A stretch of DNA of 64,000 nucleotides from Ruminococcaceae bacterium UBA7080 (GCA_002493595.1 DKZG01000002.1:1567-65566); one strand, 5' to 3'; counted from the first letter of the stretch, positions 1 to 9,609 are shown. Program-made: numbers and translations. Notes: generated from the letters alone by a model not told the origin.

Positions 1-228
1 TTTATGGATGAAAACGGTGCAACAACCGATAAGCCGCTTTACTTTTTCCTTGAAAGATATATGCAGTCCTTTACTGACGAAATGACCGAATTTATTGACT
101 GTGTTATCAATGATAAGCAAACCAGAACCACGGTTTATGACGGACTTGAGGCGCTTCGCTTAGGACTTGCTGCTAAGCTTTCCGTTAAAGAAAACAGACC
201 TGTTAAGCTTTCAGAAATCGAGGGTTAA
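1..228 (+). CDS. iolG: Inositol 2-dehydrogenase, C-terminal fragment (5' end outside window)
   Basis: The open frame runs in from the window edge and stops with TAA at 226-228, so only about the last 75 residues are present. They resemble the C-terminal end of Gfo/Idh/MocA-family inositol dehydrogenases, which oxidise myo-inositol to scyllo-inosose with NAD. The Rossmann domain and catalytic Lys lie outside the window, so family assignment rests on this tail plus context. It ends 3 nt before iolD, and iolE follows, which strongly supports an iol catabolic operon. The ATG at 4 is an internal Met, not the start. Confidence 0.75.
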   Translation, partial: FMDENGATTDKPLYFFLERYMQSFTDEMTEFIDCVINDKQTRTTVYDGLEALRLGLAAKLSVKENRPVKLSEIEG

Positions 229-231
229 CTT

Positions 232-2085
232 ATGAAACGTATAAGACTTACAATGTCACAGGCACTTGTTAAGTTCCTTGACAATCAGTATATTGAATGC
301 GACGGAGTCGAAACCAAATTTGTTAATGGTATTTTTGGCATTTTCGGTCACGGCTGTGTTGTAGGAGTAGGCCAGGCTCTTGAACAGGGCGGTCATAATC
401 TTAAATTTTATCAGGGCAAAAATGAACAGAATATGGCTCTTGCTGCTATTGCGTATGCAAAGCAGATGGACAGAAAGGCGATTATTCCCTGTGTTTCATC
501 AATCGGTCCCGGTGCTACGAATATGGTAACGGCCTGCGGCTGTGCAACAGCGAACAGAATTCCGCTGCTTGTTTTGCCGGGTGATACATTTGCCTGCCGT
601 CAGCCGGATCCTGTTTTGCAGCAGGCTGAGTTTTTTGACGGCTATGGCAGAACTGTTACAGATGCTTTTAAGGGTGTTTGCCACTATTTTGACAGGATAA
701 ACAGACCTGAGCAGCTTATGACGGCTTGTCTTAATGCAATGCGTGTTCTTACCGACCCGGCAGATACAGGTGCGGTTTGCCTTGCAATGCCTCAGGATGT
801 TGAGGGGGAGGCTTATGATTATCCTGAGCATTTTCTTGCCAAGCGAGTATGGCATATGGACAGACGCCCTGTATCCGATTCTCAGCTTGAAAGAGCTACA
901 GCCCTGATTAAAGCGTCAAAAAAGCCGATTATTGTTTGTGGCGGCGGTGTAAGATACAGCGAGGCTGAAAAAGAGCTGCAGAACTTTGCAGAAAAGTATA
1001 ATATCCCTATTGCCGAAACACAGGCAGGTAAGGGTATTATTGATTGGAAGCATCCGCTTAATTTGGGCGGTATCGGTGTAACAGGCGGCAAGGCCGCTAA
1101 TGTTATTGCGAGAGATGCTGACCTTGTTATAGGTGTGGGTACACGCTTCTCTGATTTTACAACCTCGTCAAAGTGGCTGTTTAATGAAAACAGAAAAGTG
1201 ATGGGTATTAATATATGCCCGTTTGATGCTTATAAGATGGATGCCCAAGCCATTATTGCCGATGCTAAAGAAACCATAAAGGCACTTGTTGTATCCTGTG
1301 ATGGTTATAAGTCGGAGTATACAAATGAAATTGCTGCTGCTAAGGCCGAATGGGATGCGATTGTTGATCAATATTATTCTACAGAGCTTGAAGGCGGTCT
1401 TAATCAGACACTTGCTCTGGGTATTATTAACGAATTTATGGATGACGATGCTATTGCATTGGGCTCGGCGGGTTCACTTCCCGGAGATATGCAAAGACTC
1501 TTCAGACCTAAGAATAGAGGCACATATCATATGGAATATGGTTATTCCAATATGGGATATGAAGTGAACGGTGCTCTTGGTGCAAAGCTTGCAAAGCCTG
1601 AGTCAGAGGTTTATACCTTCTGCGGTGACGGTTCTTTTCTTATGGGTCACAGTGAACTTTATACTGCTCTTCAGGAAGGACTTAAAATTAATGTCTGTCT
1701 GTTTGATAATATGGGCTGGGGCTGTATTGAAAATTTGCAGAATAATCAGGGCACAGATACCTTCGGTACTGTATTTAGAGCAAGAAATCCTGTAACGGGT
1801 ATGCTTGACGGTGAAGAAATTGACCCCGATTTTGCAAAAATTGCAGAGGGATACGGAGCTAAGGCATATACCTGTCGTACCTCTGACGAGCTGAGAGCTG
1901 CGCTTGAGGATGCGAAAAAACAGTCGGTTTCCTGCCTGTTTGACATTAAGGTGCTGCCAAAAACGATGACGCCCGGATTCGAGTCTTGGTGGAGAGTGGG
2001 TGTTGCTGAGGTATCAGAGTCCCAAACAGTAGCAGCTGCATATGAGGATATGCAGTCTCATATCAAAGATACATTTGATTATTAA
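232..2085 (+). CDS. iolD: 3D-(3,5/4)-trihydroxycyclohexane-1,2-dione hydrolase (ThDP-dependent)
   Basis: This 617-residue ThDP enzyme opens the inositol ring by hydrolysing trihydroxycyclohexane-1,2-dione to 5-deoxyglucuronate. The length is normal for IolD. Visible features are the N-terminal pyrimidine-binding domain with the cofactor-activating Glu65 in NEQNM, a central domain, and the C-terminal diphosphate/Mg site GDG at 465-467 with Asn493 closing the motif. Acetolactate synthases share the fold, but the neighbours iolG and iolE decide for IolD. It starts 3 nt after iolG, so the genes are probably translationally coupled. Confidence 0.93.
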   Translation: MKRIRLTMSQALVKFLDNQYIECDGVETKFVNGIFGIFGHGCVVGVGQALEQGGHNLKFYQGKNEQNMALAAIAYAKQMDRKAIIPCVSSIGPGATNMVTACGCATANRIPLLVLPGDTFACRQPDPVLQQAEFFDGYGRTVTDAFKGVCHYFDRINRPEQLMTACLNAMRVLTDPADTGAVCLAMPQDVEGEAYDYPEHFLAKRVWHMDRRPVSDSQLERATALIKASKKPIIVCGGGVRYSEAEKELQNFAEKYNIPIAETQAGKGIIDWKHPLNLGGIGVTGGKAANVIARDADLVIGVGTRFSDFTTSSKWLFNENRKVMGINICPFDAYKMDAQAIIADAKETIKALVVSCDGYKSEYTNEIAAAKAEWDAIVDQYYSTELEGGLNQTLALGIINEFMDDDAIALGSAGSLPGDMQRLFRPKNRGTYHMEYGYSNMGYEVNGALGAKLAKPESEVYTFCGDGSFLMGHSELYTALQEGLKINVCLFDNMGWGCIENLQNNQGTDTFGTVFRARNPVTGMLDGEEIDPDFAKIAEGYGAKAYTCRTSDELRAALEDAKKQSVSCLFDIKVLPKTMTPGFESWWRVGVAEVSESQTVAAAYEDMQSHIKDTFDY

Positions 2086-2110
2086 TATATTTTGAAAGGT
2101 AAAATATAAA

Positions 2111-3010
2111 ATGCTAAATCCAGATAAAGTAAAACTTGCTATTGCGCCGATCGGATGGACTAATGATGATATGCCCGATTTGGGTGCAGAAAATTCATTC
2201 GAGCAGTGTATAAGTGAAATGGCATTGGCAGGCTTCAAAGGCTCTGAAATCGGTAATAAATACCCTGCTGATGCAGATGTTTTAAAGCCATATCTTGATA
2301 TAAGAGGACTTCAGATTTGTAATGCATGGTTCTCTTCCTTTTTAACATCAAAGCCTTACGAGGAAACCATTGAAGCTTTTAAGGTGCATTGCGACAAACT
2401 GCATAAATTAGGTGCAAAGGTTGTCGGTGTCTCTGAACAGGGCAATTCCATTCAGGGCTGTCTTGATAAATCAATCCTTGATGAAAAGCCATATTATACT
2501 GATAAAGAGTGGGAAATTGTTACCAAAGGTTTCAATGAAATGGGTGCATATGCCAAGGCAAAGGGGATGTACTTCACTGTTCATCATCATATGGGTACAG
2601 GTGTTCAGACTGTTGATGAAATTGATAAGCTTATGCAGCTTACGGACCCTGAGCTTGTTTATTTGCTTTTTGATTCGGGTCACCTTACCTTTGCCGGTAT
2701 TGACCCTGTTCCTGTGCTGAAAAAGTATATTAAGAGAATTAAGCATGTTCATCTTAAAGATGTCAGACTTGATGTTTATGAGAATCAGGTAGTGCCAAAG
2801 CATATGTCTTTCCTTGATGCTGTCAGAGCAGGCGTATTCACAGTTCCGGGTGACGGCGATGTTGATTTTAAACCGTTATTCGATATTCTTGCCGACAATG
2901 AGTATGAAGGTTGGGTAGTTGTTGAGGCTGAGCAGGATCCGGCCAAAGCCAATCCGTTTGAATATGCACTGAAAGCCCGCAGATATATAGCGGAAAATAC
3001 AGGTTTGTAA
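2111..3010 (+). CDS. iolE: Inosose dehydratase
   Basis: This 299-residue protein has the AP-endonuclease-2 / xylose-isomerase-like TIM barrel of IolE, which dehydrates scyllo-inosose to the diketone used by IolD. The N-terminal IAPIGWTNDD stretch and the internal HHHMGTG segment are typical of the family, as are metal-binding Glu/His residues near the C-terminus (HVHLKD and VVEAEQD). It begins 25 nt after iolD behind a GAAAGG site and is the last gene of the operon, followed by a strong hairpin. No regulator or transporter of the pathway lies downstream, so these must lie upstream or elsewhere. Confidence 0.92.
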   Translation: MLNPDKVKLAIAPIGWTNDDMPDLGAENSFEQCISEMALAGFKGSEIGNKYPADADVLKPYLDIRGLQICNAWFSSFLTSKPYEETIEAFKVHCDKLHKLGAKVVGVSEQGNSIQGCLDKSILDEKPYYTDKEWEIVTKGFNEMGAYAKAKGMYFTVHHHMGTGVQTVDEIDKLMQLTDPELVYLLFDSGHLTFAGIDPVPVLKKYIKRIKHVHLKDVRLDVYENQVVPKHMSFLDAVRAGVFTVPGDGDVDFKPLFDILADNEYEGWVVVEAEQDPAKANPFEYALKARRYIAENTGL

Positions 3011-3036
3011 ACAGAAAAATAGAATTGAAAATATGA

Positions 3037-3075
3037 CAACCCCCTGCAGTTCGATTTTTGAACTGCAGGGGGTTG
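3037..3075. terminator. Bidirectional terminator hairpin between iolE and radical SAM gene 1
   Basis: A perfect 16-bp inverted repeat (3037-3052 with 3060-3075) has a 7-nt loop. It sits between convergent stop codons. The T-rich flank is clearer on the minus-strand side, so it may serve mainly the radical SAM transcript. Confidence 0.85.
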
Positions 3076-3090
3076 TGTATTGATTCAAAA

Positions 3091-4506
3091 TTATTTTTTA
3101 CCAAATTCTGCCTTACCCTCAGGTGTATCACGGTAATACTGGGTAAAAGGTTTAAAGCGCTCCTTTTCCTCCCATATTTCCTTCGCTTTAGGGGCCCAAT
3201 TCTCAGCATAGCAATCACATTTGCTGCACAGCTCATCAGCACTTTCTGCTTTAAGCAGATTTGTTGATTTGGCTCCGGATTTTTTTATAATTCCTCTGAG
3301 TGCCTGCGGATTTTCAAGCATAGGACAGGGGCGAAGCATATTGTCATTAAATGGCTGACCCTTATAATATGCCTTAAACAAAGGTGATTTCAGACATTCG
3401 CCGATGCTTTTTTCTCTGATATTAGAGTCTGAATAGTGAATGAAAACACAGGGTTCAACATCACCTTCAGAGTTGATGTGAAAATAGTTTCTTCCGCCTG
3501 CAATACATCCGCCGACAAATTCAGCATCATTTTGAAAGTCCACGGTAAACAGCGGCTTGCCTGTTTTAGAATTTCTTTTTTCACGTATGGAGCGATATAC
3601 ATGTTCTCGCTGATCAGGTGACAGAAGCAGTTTTGTATCAGCATCGCTGCCGACAGGCATATAGTGAAAATACCATGCAAATTTAACTCCGCTTTCAATC
3701 ATTAAATCATAGAATTCATCGGATGTAACAGCAGCATAGTTAACGCTGGTATAGCAAACAGAAATTCCGAATAGGCATTTGTGCGCTTTAAGTATTTTCA
3801 TAGCATTAAAGGTTTTTTGATATGCACCCGAGCCTCTTCTGCTGTCATTGGTTTCCTCGCTGCCTTCAATAGACAAGGCAAGTGCAAGGTTGCCGCAAGC
3901 CTTCATCTCTTCGCAAAATCGGTCATCAATCAGAGTTCCGTTGGTGTAAGCAAGGAAAAGACAATCACTGTTTTCTCTTGCAAGGGTAAGAATATCATCC
4001 TTTTTTATAAGAGGTTCACCACCGGTGAACATAAAGAAATGTGTTCCCAGTGCTTTGCTTTCGCTGATGACTCTGCGCATCTCATCAAGAGTGAGGTTTG
4101 ATTTATATCCGTATTCTGCGGCCCAGCAGCCCTTGCATTTCATATTGCAGGCAGATGTCGGGTCCATAAGAATTACCCATGGGATATTGCAATGCTCTTC
4201 ATCGCGCTTCTTTCTCAGTGTGGATGTTCCGATCAGGCCTAAATCAATACCGAAAGTGAGCACAGCTTTACGCAGAAAGTCAGAATCAATATCCTCAATG
4301 CCGCGAAACAGAAACTGGTGCCATATATTCTTTTCGTCCGATATGATTTCAATAGGCTTTGAAAATGTGTTTTCCGGATACATTTTCCCTGCAAGAGCCT
4401 TGCCTATTTTAATAAGCTTAAGCATATTCTTTTTTGGGTTTTTGTAAATGTACCTGAAAAGTCTGTCACCGACCTTATGAAGTACAATGCTCTTGATTTG
4501 TGCCAT
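3091..4506 (-). CDS. Radical SAM / SPASM-like protein, paralogue 1
   Basis: This 471-residue radical SAM enzyme carries the CX3CX2C cluster at Cys120, Cys124 and Cys127, followed by a TGGEP motif. About 105 residues of helical N-terminal domain precede it. The C-terminal part has further conserved Cys (GGCIAGGR, VEPCVF, LRPCP, and a final CSKCDC), typical of SPASM/Twitch auxiliary cluster domains. Substrate is unknown. It starts 28 nt after argS behind AAGGAAAGG and is probably the last gene of the ddl-murI-DUF1934-argS unit. A close paralogue lies at 32865-34295. No small precursor-peptide gene is visible beside it, which argues weakly against a RiPP role. Confidence 0.85.
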   Translation of the reverse strand: MAQIKSIVLHKVGDRLFRYIYKNPKKNMLKLIKIGKALAGKMYPENTFSKPIEIISDEKNIWHQFLFRGIEDIDSDFLRKAVLTFGIDLGLIGTSTLRKKRDEEHCNIPWVILMDPTSACNMKCKGCWAAEYGYKSNLTLDEMRRVISESKALGTHFFMFTGGEPLIKKDDILTLARENSDCLFLAYTNGTLIDDRFCEEMKACGNLALALSIEGSEETNDSRRGSGAYQKTFNAMKILKAHKCLFGISVCYTSVNYAAVTSDEFYDLMIESGVKFAWYFHYMPVGSDADTKLLLSPDQREHVYRSIREKRNSKTGKPLFTVDFQNDAEFVGGCIAGGRNYFHINSEGDVEPCVFIHYSDSNIREKSIGECLKSPLFKAYYKGQPFNDNMLRPCPMLENPQALRGIIKKSGAKSTNLLKAESADELCSKCDCYAENWAPKAKEIWEEKERFKPFTQYYRDTPEGKAEFGKK

Positions 4507-4534
4507 TGTTATCCTTTCCTTAACTGTTACCCGT

Positions 4535-6223
4535 TTACATAACTTCGGGTGCAGTAATTTTAAGCATAGTTAAAATATTTTTAATTGTATCTCTTACAGC
4601 ACAGCAAAGATAAAGCCTTGCCTGCATTAAGCCCTCGTCATCACACATGACGCGCTGTGCATTGTAAAATTTGTGAAAAAGGGTTGCCAGCTCTAAAACA
4701 TAATGTGTGATTTTTGCCGGGTCATATGCTTTTGCTGCCGTAATGATTTCGCCTGTAAGCGATGACAGATGGCGGATAAGCTCCTTTTCCTCATCACTGC
4801 AAAGCATAAGAAGTTCTTTGTCGGTAGGTGTTCTGAGTTGAACATTTTGCTCACCGGCTTTCTTTATAATAGAGCATATTCGCGCATGCGCATATTGAAC
4901 ATAATAAACAGGATTTTCGCTGCTTTCCTTGGCGGCAAGCTCCAAATCAAAGTCAAAATGAGAGTTAGGTTCACGAAGATTGAAGAAAAATCTTGCTGCA
5001 TCGAGAGGGATTTCATCAATCAGGGTGTTAAGCGTTATTGCCTTTCCGGAACGCTTTGAAAGCTTTATTGTTTCGCCCTCACGGACCAGTCTAACCATCT
5101 GCATAATAACGGCATCAAGTCTGTCTGCATCAAGACCAAGGGCAGTAAGTGCCGCTTTCATTCTGGGAACATAGCCGTGGTGATCTGCCCCTAAAACATC
5201 AACAGCTTTGTCATATCCTCGTGTCACAAGCTTGTTATAGTGATATGCAATATCAGGAACGATGTATGTCGGCAGACCGTTTGCACGAACAAGTACTATA
5301 TCTTTATCATTGCCAAATTCCGAAGCTTTGAACCATAAAGCACCATCCTGCTCATATGTTACACCCTTTTCTTTAAGCGCGGATATAACTCTGTTAACTG
5401 AACCATCGTTGTGGAGTGTGGATTCCTTAAACCATTTGTCATAAGTTATTCTGTATCTGCCAAGGTCTCTTTCAAGCCCTTCAATATTCTTAGGCAGTGC
5501 ATATTCAACCAATGCCTTTCGCCTGTCATCAGACGAAACGCTGACGAACTTATCACCAAATTCGTGAATAAAGTTTTCGGCGTGGGCTGTTATATCTGCA
5601 CCATGGTATGCATCCTCAGGCATTTCAACATCCGCTTTAAAATGCTGAAGATATCTGACTTCAAGTGATGTTGCAAATTTTTCTATTTGATTACCGGCAT
5701 CATTAACGTAAAACTCGCGGCTTACTTCATAGCCTGCCCAGTCAAGAACAGATGCAAGGCAGTCACCTATAGCGCCGCCTCGTGCGTTGCCGATATGCAT
5801 CGGACCGGTAGGGTTTGCCGATACAAATTCAACAAGAATTTTTTGGCCTTTGCCGTAATCTGATTTGCCGTAGTTATCGCCGCAGACAAAAATGTCCTTT
5901 AATATCTCACTGTAATAGGCTTGAGAAAGGAAGAAGTTAAGAAAACCAGGTCCTGCAATCTCAACCCTCTCAAACAGTGTGTTGCTCAAATCAATAGTAT
6001 TGGCAATACTTTCCGCTATTATTCTCGGTGCTTTTTTAAAGCATTTTGCGCAGGCCATTGCAATATTTGTTGAGTAATCTCCGTTTGCTTTATTTGAAGG
6101 TCTTTCAATAATAAATGGTGCGGGATTCTCGTCAGGAAGCTCACCTGCTGCAACGGCAGCCTCAACAGCGGCAAGAAGTTTTTGCCTTAAAATATTTTCT
6201 GTTTCATTCACTAATCTTGACAT
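4535..6223 (-). CDS. argS: Arginyl-tRNA synthetase
   Basis: This 562-residue class I synthetase charges tRNA-Arg. The N-terminal tRNA-binding Add-1 region is followed by the HIGN signature at 143-146, and the KLSKRSG sequence is the KMSKS-type loop. The C-terminus has the ArgRS anticodon-binding helical bundle. Length is normal. It follows the DUF1934 gene by 3 nt. The pairing of argS with a DUF1934 gene (ywiB in Bacillus) is a recurring Firmicute arrangement. Confidence 0.96.
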   Translation of the reverse strand: MSRLVNETENILRQKLLAAVEAAVAAGELPDENPAPFIIERPSNKANGDYSTNIAMACAKCFKKAPRIIAESIANTIDLSNTLFERVEIAGPGFLNFFLSQAYYSEILKDIFVCGDNYGKSDYGKGQKILVEFVSANPTGPMHIGNARGGAIGDCLASVLDWAGYEVSREFYVNDAGNQIEKFATSLEVRYLQHFKADVEMPEDAYHGADITAHAENFIHEFGDKFVSVSSDDRRKALVEYALPKNIEGLERDLGRYRITYDKWFKESTLHNDGSVNRVISALKEKGVTYEQDGALWFKASEFGNDKDIVLVRANGLPTYIVPDIAYHYNKLVTRGYDKAVDVLGADHHGYVPRMKAALTALGLDADRLDAVIMQMVRLVREGETIKLSKRSGKAITLNTLIDEIPLDAARFFFNLREPNSHFDFDLELAAKESSENPVYYVQYAHARICSIIKKAGEQNVQLRTPTDKELLMLCSDEEKELIRHLSSLTGEIITAAKAYDPAKITHYVLELATLFHKFYNAQRVMCDDEGLMQARLYLCCAVRDTIKNILTMLKITAPEVM

Positions 6224-6226
6224 ATT

Positions 6227-6655
6227 TTACTCCTGATTTTTTCTGAAATTCAGTTTTATTTCATTATGGGATACTATAGCCCCGTTAACATCTATATCAT
6301 AGTTGAAAGTAAACCTGCCGCTGTCACCGTTATACGCACTGTCAATGGTGTGACCGGATATACCCATTAAGATATCGCCGTATTCCGTGCCGTAGCGGCA
6401 AAGATTGCGTTTGGATTTTTCGATTATTAAGCAGGACTCACAAGCTCCTGAGCGTGTAATTTCAACTAATTTCTCATCCTTATGCAGTGTAACGCTGACA
6501 TCAATATTTGTCAATGGCGGTTCCTGCTCTTCGGTGTACTTTATGATGATGCTGTCAGCTGTTTCCTCTATAGTGCCGATGGTTGTCATCTCGGTTTTAT
6601 CCTTTTGAGAGTCAATTCTTTGACTTCCTGCAATTTCTAAAATTATTTTATTCAT
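6227..6655 (-). CDS. DUF1934 family beta-barrel protein (YwiB-like)
   Basis: This 142-residue protein has the length and alternating strand pattern of DUF1934 (a calycin-like small beta-barrel), and its place immediately before argS matches ywiB in Bacillus. It contains no signal peptide or membrane segment and has two Cys at GACESC. The molecular function of this family is not known. It lies 13 nt after murI and 3 nt before argS, so it is co-transcribed. Confidence 0.8.
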   Translation of the reverse strand: MNKIILEIAGSQRIDSQKDKTEMTTIGTIEETADSIIIKYTEEQEPPLTNIDVSVTLHKDEKLVEITRSGACESCLIIEKSKRNLCRYGTEYGDILMGISGHTIDSAYNGDSGRFTFNYDIDVNGAIVSHNEIKLNFRKNQE

Positions 6656-6668
6656 TATCCTAATTCTA

Positions 6669-7493
6669 TTATTCAGGCAGCTGAAATTTGTTAATATCTA
6701 CAAATTTTGCTCTGTCTGAAATATCCATTCCTAAAAGTGTATTTGCAATTTGAGAAAAATTTTGTGTTTTATCCGATATGTAGTAGTCTGCATTGCCGAG
6801 ATGATGGCTTTCATTGGCAAGATTATAATTGAGAAGTATCTGTTTAGCCTTCATAACTGCTTCATACCCTGTATCAATAAGATTTATTTTATTACCTGCA
6901 ACCCGGGATATGATAGGAGCAAGATGCGGGAAGTGGGTGCAGCCGAGTATGATGGTGTCAACATCATCTGCCAAGAGCGGTTTTATATAACGTTTAATGA
7001 TTTCAACAGCTATTTTATCATCGTCATCAATCCAATTGTTTTCAACAAGAGAGACGAGCATCGGGCATGATACACCGCTGACATGAATATCGGGATTTAT
7101 TTTTTGAATTGCTTTCAGATATGAATTACTGTTTATGGTTGCCGATGTTCCCATAACACCGATTTTATTGTTTTTTGTTGCTTTTACGGCAGCCTCTGAT
7201 GCAGGAGTAACCACTTCAACGAAAGGTTCCTTAACCTGTGAGATTGCGTTTTTTGCAACAGATGACACGGTTCCGCAGGCAGCTACAATAAGCTTGCAGT
7301 TGAAATTTTCCAAAAAGGCAATATCTTCTTTCGCGTAAATATCAATTATTTTTTCGCTTCGTGTACCATAAGGAACACGGCCTGTATCGCCAAAATATAT
7401 GATATCTTCATTCGGCAGATATTTGAGCATTGCTTTTACTGCTGATAGGCCACCCAGCCCGGAGTCGAAAACGCCTATTGGCCTTTTATCCAT
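6669..7493 (-). CDS. murI: Glutamate racemase
   Basis: This 274-residue cofactor-independent racemase makes D-glutamate for peptidoglycan. The N-terminal FDSGLGG motif (9-15) and the two catalytic Cys are visible: Cys73 in AACGT and Cys185 in GCTHFPH, the latter followed by His187. Its start codon overlaps the ddl stop codon by 1 nt (TAATG), so translation is probably coupled. Together with ddl it supplies D-amino acids for the cell-wall stem peptide. Confidence 0.96.
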   Translation of the reverse strand: MDKRPIGVFDSGLGGLSAVKAMLKYLPNEDIIYFGDTGRVPYGTRSEKIIDIYAKEDIAFLENFNCKLIVAACGTVSSVAKNAISQVKEPFVEVVTPASEAAVKATKNNKIGVMGTSATINSNSYLKAIQKINPDIHVSGVSCPMLVSLVENNWIDDDDKIAVEIIKRYIKPLLADDVDTIILGCTHFPHLAPIISRVAGNKINLIDTGYEAVMKAKQILLNYNLANESHHLGNADYYISDKTQNFSQIANTLLGMDISDRAKFVDINKFQLPE

Positions 7494-8563
7494 TATATTT
7501 TGCCTCCTCTTTCGAGAGCAAGGTCAATAAGTCGGTCAATAAGCTCTTTATAAGAAACTCCAATGGCTTCAAACAGCTTTGGATACATGCTTATAGGTGT
7601 CTGGCCCGGAATTGTATTGATTTCATTAAAAAGTACTCTGCCGTCATCCTTTGTTACAAAAAAGTCAACACGTGAAAGTCCTTCACAGCCAAGCGCCATG
7701 TAGGCTTTAACAGCAAGTGCCTTTACTTCGTTTCTTTTATCTTCCGGAATTTCTGCAGGTATGTGAAGAATAGACTGAGGATTATTATACTTAGCATCAA
7801 AATCATAAAATTCTGCAGCCGCAACTATTTGGCCAACCTCTGCAGCAATCGGCTTGTTGTTGCCCATTACGGCACATTCCACTTCAAATCCGTCAATGAA
7901 CTGCTCCAATACGGCTTTCTTATCTTCTTTAAAGGCAATCTCCATAGCTGTTACAAGCTCTTCTTTGTTATGCGCCTTGGATATGCCGATAGATGAACCT
8001 GCGTTTGCAGGCTTGACAAAGATAGGAAGGCCAAGCGTTTCAATTGCCCGGTCAAGCAGCGTTTCGGTATTGTTTTTATATTCAAATTGAGAAATTGCAC
8101 ACCATTTTGCCTGCGGGATGGAAAAAGTATCGGCCACTGCATTTGTAACAGCCTTATCCATGCATACGCCTGATGAGGTGCAGTCGCATCCGACAAAAGG
8201 AATTTGAGCAAGCTGTAAAAGACCCTGGATTGTTCCGTCTTCACCGTTTTTGCCGTGAAGAACGGGAAAAACAACATCAAGTCTTATAATTTCACCTTTT
8301 GAGGTTACAATTCCGTGAACCGATGTGTCAGGTGAAATAAAAGCGGGGACCAGTGTTTTTGAATATATCCATTTATCCTCAGGCAGCAGGTTAATATCAT
8401 CATTATATATAAACCATCTGCCGTCTTTTGTAATTCCGATAAGAACGATGTTGTATTTGCTGTAGTCCAGGTTTGTAATTATACTTTTTGCTGAAATACA
8501 GCTGATATCATGCTCGGAGGATACTCCGCCGAAAATAATACCCAATGTTAATTTGTGATTCAT
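7493..8563 (-). CDS. ddl: D-alanine--D-alanine ligase
   Basis: This 356-residue ATP-grasp ligase forms the D-Ala-D-Ala terminus of peptidoglycan precursors. Features are the N-terminal GGVSSEHDIS signature, the ATP-grasp region with FVKPANAGSSIG, and the C-terminal FNEINTIPG Mg-binding segment. It is the first gene of the minus-strand unit and has its own promoter at 8596-8624. The ribosome site (AGGGAG) lies about 12 nt upstream, slightly far. Whether it prefers D-Ala or D-Lac was not judged. Confidence 0.95.
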   Translation of the reverse strand: MNHKLTLGIIFGGVSSEHDISCISAKSIITNLDYSKYNIVLIGITKDGRWFIYNDDINLLPEDKWIYSKTLVPAFISPDTSVHGIVTSKGEIIRLDVVFPVLHGKNGEDGTIQGLLQLAQIPFVGCDCTSSGVCMDKAVTNAVADTFSIPQAKWCAISQFEYKNNTETLLDRAIETLGLPIFVKPANAGSSIGISKAHNKEELVTAMEIAFKEDKKAVLEQFIDGFEVECAVMGNNKPIAAEVGQIVAAAEFYDFDAKYNNPQSILHIPAEIPEDKRNEVKALAVKAYMALGCEGLSRVDFFVTKDDGRVLFNEINTIPGQTPISMYPKLFEAIGVSYKELIDRLIDLALERGGKI

Positions 8564-8595
8564 AGGTAATCATGCTCCCTAAAATTATTCATAAT

Positions 8596-8624
8596 ATTGT
8601 ATCATACTGCCGCGCAATAATCAA
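8596..8624 (-). promoter_or_regulatory. Sigma-A promoter for ddl operon
   Basis: On the minus strand, TTGATT and TACAAT are separated by exactly 17 bp, about 33 nt upstream of the ddl start. Confidence 0.7.
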
Positions 8625-8662
8625 CATATTATAAATATAAATAATAATAAATAAAAATTTTA

Positions 8663-8691
8663 GTGACAAATGTACTCGCTGATGTTATAAT
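8663..8691 (+). promoter_or_regulatory. Sigma-A promoter for the hypothetical trio
   Basis: GTGACA and TATAAT are separated by 17 bp, about 58 nt before the ATG at 8750. The same GTGACA -35 variant occurs in the secA promoter. Confidence 0.75.
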
Positions 8692-8749
8692 ATCATAGAT
8701 TAAAATTATCAATAAAGGCGAATGCCTTGGTACAGAACGGAGAAAGCTT

Positions 8750-9595
8750 ATGGAAATCAGCGAAGTATTCAGATTAATTGAAAAACAGCTTGGCAATATA
8801 AATTCAGAACTTGGCTTTAATAAGAGCGGTGAAACTGAAAGCAGTATCACCTTTACAGGTGAAAAAGGTATTTACAGAATAGTATATGATAAGGGCACAA
8901 GCATTATGGCATTTGAGTGTGCTTATGACGCCACGGCTGATGCTGAATTCAATACAATTTCACGAAGCCTTTTTGATGCTGAAACTTATGACGAACGTGA
9001 TGCAAAGTCTCTTGCCAACGAGATCGCAGATGAGATTTCATCTCTTTTTAAATCTAAGAAAAAGAAAGATCTTGACAAGGTAAAAATGCCGAAGGCCGTT
9101 TCAAGAACAAAGGCTAAAAACGGCATGGTAAGTTATGATGTTGATTCACTTGCCAATCGTTTCGGTACACTTTATCCTGATTTAAAAGATGCTATTAAGG
9201 AAAATATTGCGCAGTACGGTGAATTTCTGCCGGAGACATTTTTTATAGAGGTGGGCAGTGCCAGGGTAATGGATGTCATTGCCACTGGTTCTGATGCAGA
9301 CTGCAAAAAGCTGTTTAAAATGCTCAACGAGGTTTATGAGGATGGAACAAATGAGGTTCAGGATATTATCGGTGTCACCATTTTAGGCGAAATGAAAAAT
9401 GATGCAAAGCTTATGGAAACTGCCGATAAATATATGTCTGAATATATGTCGGGTCCGGTGCATGAGATTAATAAAATTACGCGCAAAAGCAACAGATGGA
9501 CCAAGAAGCTTAAAACTCCGCCGCCATATAAGCCAAAGAAGAAAAAGAATAATTTTATGCAAAATGCACTTCAGGCACAGGATATCAACAGATAA
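8750..9595 (+). CDS. Hypothetical cytosolic protein, first of a trio
   Basis: I do not recognise this 281-residue protein. It has no signal peptide or membrane segment. The first 110 residues look like an alpha/beta domain. A Lys-rich linker (near 102-120) leads to a second domain, and the C-terminus is very basic with a PPPYKPKKKKN tail that could bind nucleic acid or membrane. A GGAGAAAG ribosome site precedes the ATG. It is followed after 14 nt by two membrane-anchored genes, so the three probably work together. Confidence 0.75.
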   Translation: MEISEVFRLIEKQLGNINSELGFNKSGETESSITFTGEKGIYRIVYDKGTSIMAFECAYDATADAEFNTISRSLFDAETYDERDAKSLANEIADEISSLFKSKKKKDLDKVKMPKAVSRTKAKNGMVSYDVDSLANRFGTLYPDLKDAIKENIAQYGEFLPETFFIEVGSARVMDVIATGSDADCKKLFKMLNEVYEDGTNEVQDIIGVTILGEMKNDAKLMETADKYMSEYMSGPVHEINKITRKSNRWTKKLKTPPPYKPKKKKNNFMQNALQAQDINR

Positions 9596-9609
9596 AAGGA
9601 CTGTTATCA

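Noticed and set aside
499..855. Minus-strand frame of 118 residues inside iolD
   Set aside because: Shadow of iolD codons, with no start site or family match.
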